Below the pieces are notes generated by a model. The model worked only from the letters and a program-made list of their open reading frames with translations, was not told the DNA's origin and made no database searches. Of a DNA stretch of 64,000 nucleotides, positions 61,338-64,000 are shown in pieces. The translations under genes were made by a program, and so were the position numbers. Every line of letters starts with the position of its first letter. The first letter of the stretch is position 1. The stretch is from a bacterium (GTDB taxonomy: Bacteria > Bacteroidota > Ignavibacteria > Kapaibacteriales > UBA7675): NCBI GenBank assembly GCA_030430495.1, contig JAUIKM010000002.1, positions 62,001 through 126,000 on the forward strand. The letters are read 5' to 3'.

Positions 61338-63140
61338 TCAGTCCACTTGTTCCGCTGCCTTTTCCTCTTTGCCGACGCGGAAGTGTTCTTCGAGCGACAT
61401 GCCGAGTGCAAAGTAGAAGCTGCGTTCGTCGTCCGACATGTTGTCATCCAGGTATGTGAACAAGTCGGAAATGATTGCGGCCAGGTCCTGATAGGATTTG
61501 AAGTATTTCTCGTAGGCCTTGAACTTGTCGATGATTTCAGGCAGGAGCCGCTCGGCGACTTTGCGGCTGATGTGCATGCCGTTGAGGCGGGTCCTGAACG
61601 GCTGCGCGCCGCGTTCCATCTGTTGTGTGTCGAGCAGCTTGTCGGTTAATACACCGAGAAGAAACACGGCGCGTTGCGCTGCGGGAAGTTCTCTAAATTT
61701 GGGGCGCTCGTCGAAGAACTGTTCAACGATGGCGCGCATTTTACCGTCGGCCACATTCATGTGAGTTGTTTCCGTTTTAACATGATTGGGGTTGATAATG
61801 TTCATTTGTTCAAAAACATTCAGGATCAGCCAGGCCTGTAGTGCAAACATCTTCAGGTAGCCGTCCTCGATAAACACCCGTCGCAGTTTCATCATGATGT
61901 AGCGCAGCAACACTTCATACGAAACGCGGCGTTGCATCAATACCGCACGCACAACTTCAAGAAACCTGGTCGTGTGGTCGCCTTCGATTTTGGAATTCGG
62001 AAAAAAGGTACGCAGCGCTTTGAAGGACTTGAAAGCGACGTTGAACTTGCTTTTTTTGCCGTGCAGGCCGTGAAAAATGATGTCCCTTTCAATGTCTGTA
62101 ATCACGTTGCGTAGACGCGATACATGCGAAGGCGCGATGTCGTCGATCGACGAGAGAATCTTGAACTCCGAGTTGTTTTTCTCGAAGAAAAACATCGTGA
62201 ATGTTGCGCTGTTGTTCTGCTCGGCAAGGGCTTTGACAATGTCGATTTCAACCTGATTTGCTTCCGTGTCGCCCAACGAGTATCTGCGGGACATATCCTT
62301 AATGTCGTCGAAGAATCCGTCCGGGTCCAGATCCAGAATCAGCTCCGGCACAAGGAAATAGTTAAGCCCGGAAAAGCGAAACTGCATGTGGTGTTCGACA
62401 AACCACTTACCGCGTTCGACTATCTCAACGCCGGTGCGCGAGGTCGGGAAATTCCTCCATGCCAGCTTCTTGTTAAATCCTCCGGCGACGACAGACAATT
62501 CCGTTTTGGGGGCGTAGAAGTTGTAAAAGCTGCTGAAACCGAAGACTTTGTCCTTTTGGCCGGTAATGGCGCAGAGCTTTTCGTTCGCGCTGATTTCCTG
62601 CTTGCCGTCGCTGTAATAGTTCGGATCGACCGTGCGATTGCGGACTTCGTCAACTTTGGACTTCAGGAAAGGCGAGTCGCCGATGTACCTGCCGTCCAGT
62701 TTGATCGACAGGGCGCAGCGGTCCATGTCGGAGATCTTTTCCGCCAATGCCCGGGCGGGCTTCTCGCTGTTTTTTAACAAATCTATTATATCGGCGAAGA
62801 CGGTATCGAACTTCTCCAGAATCTTAACGAGTTTTTTGCCGGGTTTACTCGTGCTAAAGTTGGCTTTACCATTTACGATCAGTTCCGCGGGTTTATACAC
62901 GTCAATAGCCGGGAATTCGGATGTTTGCTGCCCGGGTTTGGGGATCAAGAGGTATTTATCGCGTTTGTCCGGCTGGTACTCTTCCTGGTCTATGTCGTCG
63001 AATTCCCAGGTTCCGCCTTTGCGTTTGAAACAGATGAAAACTATCTGTCTGTTTCGGTAGTCCTCAATCGTTCCGAATGGATCGATGTTAACGACATCAT
63101 CCGGCAATAGTGCGCCCAGTTTGGCGAGTTTTTGAATCAT
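61338..63140 (-). CDS. cas8b: Type I-B Cascade large subunit Cas8b (Csh1/TM1802-like)
   Basis: 600 residues from ATG 63140 (MIQKLAKLGALLPDDVVNIDPF), the usual start type for this family; a TTG 13 codons upstream is less likely. Diagnostic features are the length, the position ahead of csh2, the KLCAITGQKDKVFGFSSFYNFYAPKTE region, the aromatic FLVPELILDLDPDGFFDDI block and the helical C-terminus (AVFLLGVLTDKLLDTQQMER ... LEEHFRVGKEEKAAE). Only one CxxC-like half (CAITGQ) remains of the zinc finger seen in some relatives. Cas8b recognises the PAM and loads Cas3. First gene of the operon. Confidence 0.9.
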   Translation of the reverse strand: MIQKLAKLGALLPDDVVNIDPFGTIEDYRNRQIVFICFKRKGGTWEFDDIDQEEYQPDKRDKYLLIPKPGQQTSEFPAIDVYKPAELIVNGKANFSTSKPGKKLVKILEKFDTVFADIIDLLKNSEKPARALAEKISDMDRCALSIKLDGRYIGDSPFLKSKVDEVRNRTVDPNYYSDGKQEISANEKLCAITGQKDKVFGFSSFYNFYAPKTELSVVAGGFNKKLAWRNFPTSRTGVEIVERGKWFVEHHMQFRFSGLNYFLVPELILDLDPDGFFDDIKDMSRRYSLGDTEANQVEIDIVKALAEQNNSATFTMFFFEKNNSEFKILSSIDDIAPSHVSRLRNVITDIERDIIFHGLHGKKSKFNVAFKSFKALRTFFPNSKIEGDHTTRFLEVVRAVLMQRRVSYEVLLRYIMMKLRRVFIEDGYLKMFALQAWLILNVFEQMNIINPNHVKTETTHMNVADGKMRAIVEQFFDERPKFRELPAAQRAVFLLGVLTDKLLDTQQMERGAQPFRTRLNGMHISRKVAERLLPEIIDKFKAYEKYFKSYQDLAAIISDLFTYLDDNMSDDERSFYFALGMSLEEHFRVGKEEKAAEQVD

Positions 63141-63771
63141 GAGTTGCCAGGTAAGATGATCAATTTGTTTGTCGAACAAATCACATCCCTGCCGACATTG
63201 CTGGGGGGAGTCGGCCTCGGATATGAACGTGTAAAACAGGTCGATTGCCGGAAATTTGTTGGCGGATTCCGGGCTTGATGGAAATGTGCGACTTTGAGGC
63301 GGTTCGCAACATTATCTGCCTGCAATCTTACGCGACTACAAGCATTTCTCCAAGGGAAATTTTTGAGGTCTACCGCTGTTTTGCAGCGTCGGGGCCTGGT
63401 CCGCGCATTCGGAGATTGCCGTTATGCGTTGTTATAAAACGAGTTGCCGGGTTTAGTGGGCTGGCTGGTTGCCGGGTGTCATCTCTTTTGCCGGCGTGAG
63501 TAAAGTACCCGATCGCCGGGGATTGTATTAATAATGACATTCCAAAAGTGTATTATATCACGACCACAACATGATAAATAGGCATAGATCTCGGTAATAA
63601 ATCGTGCCGATCACCGGCTTGTTGACGTCGTCGGGTACTGTTCCATTCAATTGAAACGCGCCTTGATTCCGGAGGTCGGAACAAGGCGCTCTTGCCGCGG
63701 ACTATTCGCCCGCTTTTTTAGTTTCAGTTGGGCGGCTTCTTGCCGGTCCTGATTGTTGTTGTGTGGTCGGG
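63141..63771. other. Intergenic region upstream of the cas operon, 631 bp
   Basis: Contains the presumed cas promoter (minus strand) and, at 63504-63639, an AT-rich segment bounded by a perfect 9-bp inverted pair. Near the right side GCGCCTTG at 63658-63665 and CAAGGCGC at 63682-63689 form a hairpin 83 bp past the DinB stop, a weak terminator for that gene. No coding sequence supported. No cas6 is present here, where many I-B loci have it. Confidence 0.5.
63504..63639. other. 136-bp element bounded by a 9-bp inverted pair
   Basis: AGTACCCGA at 63504-63512 and TCGGGTACT at 63631-63639 are exact inverses. Further partial pairing (CGCCGG with CCGGC) is possible inside. The interior is AT-rich. 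It could be a structured RNA, a small inverted-repeat element or chance. No target-site duplication was seen. Confidence 0.35.
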
Positions 63772-64000
63772 TTAATCGGCGCTGGAACCAGAAACCATCT
63801 TCTTCAAAATCGCTATCTGCCCCAGGTGGTAATGCGTGTGTTCGATCAGCCCGTGCAGGTTGCGGTAGTAATCGCCGTATTTGGCGTCCTGAAAATCTTG
63901 CCACATCGTCTCGTCCGGCAGCGCTTCAATGCGCGCCGCCAGCTGCTCAACTTTGTCGAAAGCCGCCGCGCGCATGTTCTGCCAGTCCTCCTCGCTCTCG
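63772..64000 (-). CDS. DinB-family protein, C-terminal part (cut by window edge)
   Basis: The open frame enters from the right edge and ends at 63772. The 75 visible residues include SEEDWQNMRAAAFDKVEQLAARIEALPDE and YYRNLHGLIEHTHYHLGQIAILKKM, the last two helices of the DinB/YfiT four-helix metal-binding fold; the histidines in HGLIEHTHYHLGQ are the family's metal ligands. DinB-like proteins include thiol transferases and hydrolases. The start lies outside the window. Confidence 0.85.
   Translation of the reverse strand, partial: ESEEDWQNMRAAAFDKVEQLAARIEALPDETMWQDFQDAKYGDYYRNLHGLIEHTHYHLGQIAILKKMVSGSSAD

Overview
This is a 64 kb piece of a bacterial chromosome of moderately high GC. The organism is most likely a member of the Bacteroidota/Chlorobiota (FCB) group. 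Eight encoded proteins end in a C-terminal domain of the type IX secretion (Por, T9SS) kind. YfhO-like, DUF3127, DUF4153, DUF3078-like and alginate_export-like proteins, all common in Bacteroidota and relatives, are also present. Species cannot be named from the sequence. No rRNA or tRNA gene was recognised.

Layout. 1-910: start of an ABC exporter that runs off the left edge. 1751-10643: vanadium haloperoxidase-type lipoprotein, a temptin-like T9SS protein, an outer-membrane protein, an RND/MMPL transporter, an ADP-ribosylglycohydrolase, an orphan ExbD and a small membrane protein. 10938-21026: a surface-protein block with a caspase-like T9SS protein divergent from four secreted proteins, several of them paralogues. 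21419-26498: an Rrf2 regulator followed by a denitrification operon (NirK with fused cytochrome c, SUMF1-like protein, SCO protein, porin). 26807-33888: a very cysteine-rich T9SS protein next to two paralogous TPR-LuxR regulators. 34251-41463: DUF4153 membrane protein, small lipoprotein, a MarR regulator with four palindromic boxes, an NTF2-like secreted protein, DUF4197 and an FG-GAP/ASPIC T9SS protein.

41.5-45.5 kb is a more AT-rich accessory islet. It holds a short secreted protein, a T9SS protein and a decayed large serine recombinase. A block of about 300 bp (gene tail, long hairpin, further shared segment) is present twice, flanking these, and the second copy contains three 72-bp tandem units. 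45596-52541 is mostly housekeeping: FKBP lipoprotein, HTH regulator, YfhO, cysteine synthase-like enzyme, DUF3127 and a methyltransferase. 52633-63140 is a defence region: an orphan HSDR_N-type nuclease and a complete type I-B CRISPR-Cas locus whose operon reads cas8b-cas7-cas5-cas3-cas6-cas1-cas2-cas4, ending beside a six-repeat array read on the same strand. A DinB-family gene is cut by the right edge.

Scattered through the intergenic regions is a family of palindromic elements built on a TTTGTTTGTC...GACAAACAAA core. TTAA words, mostly as GTTAAC, GTTTAAC or GTTAAAC, are frequent in some blocks of genes and nearly absent in others.
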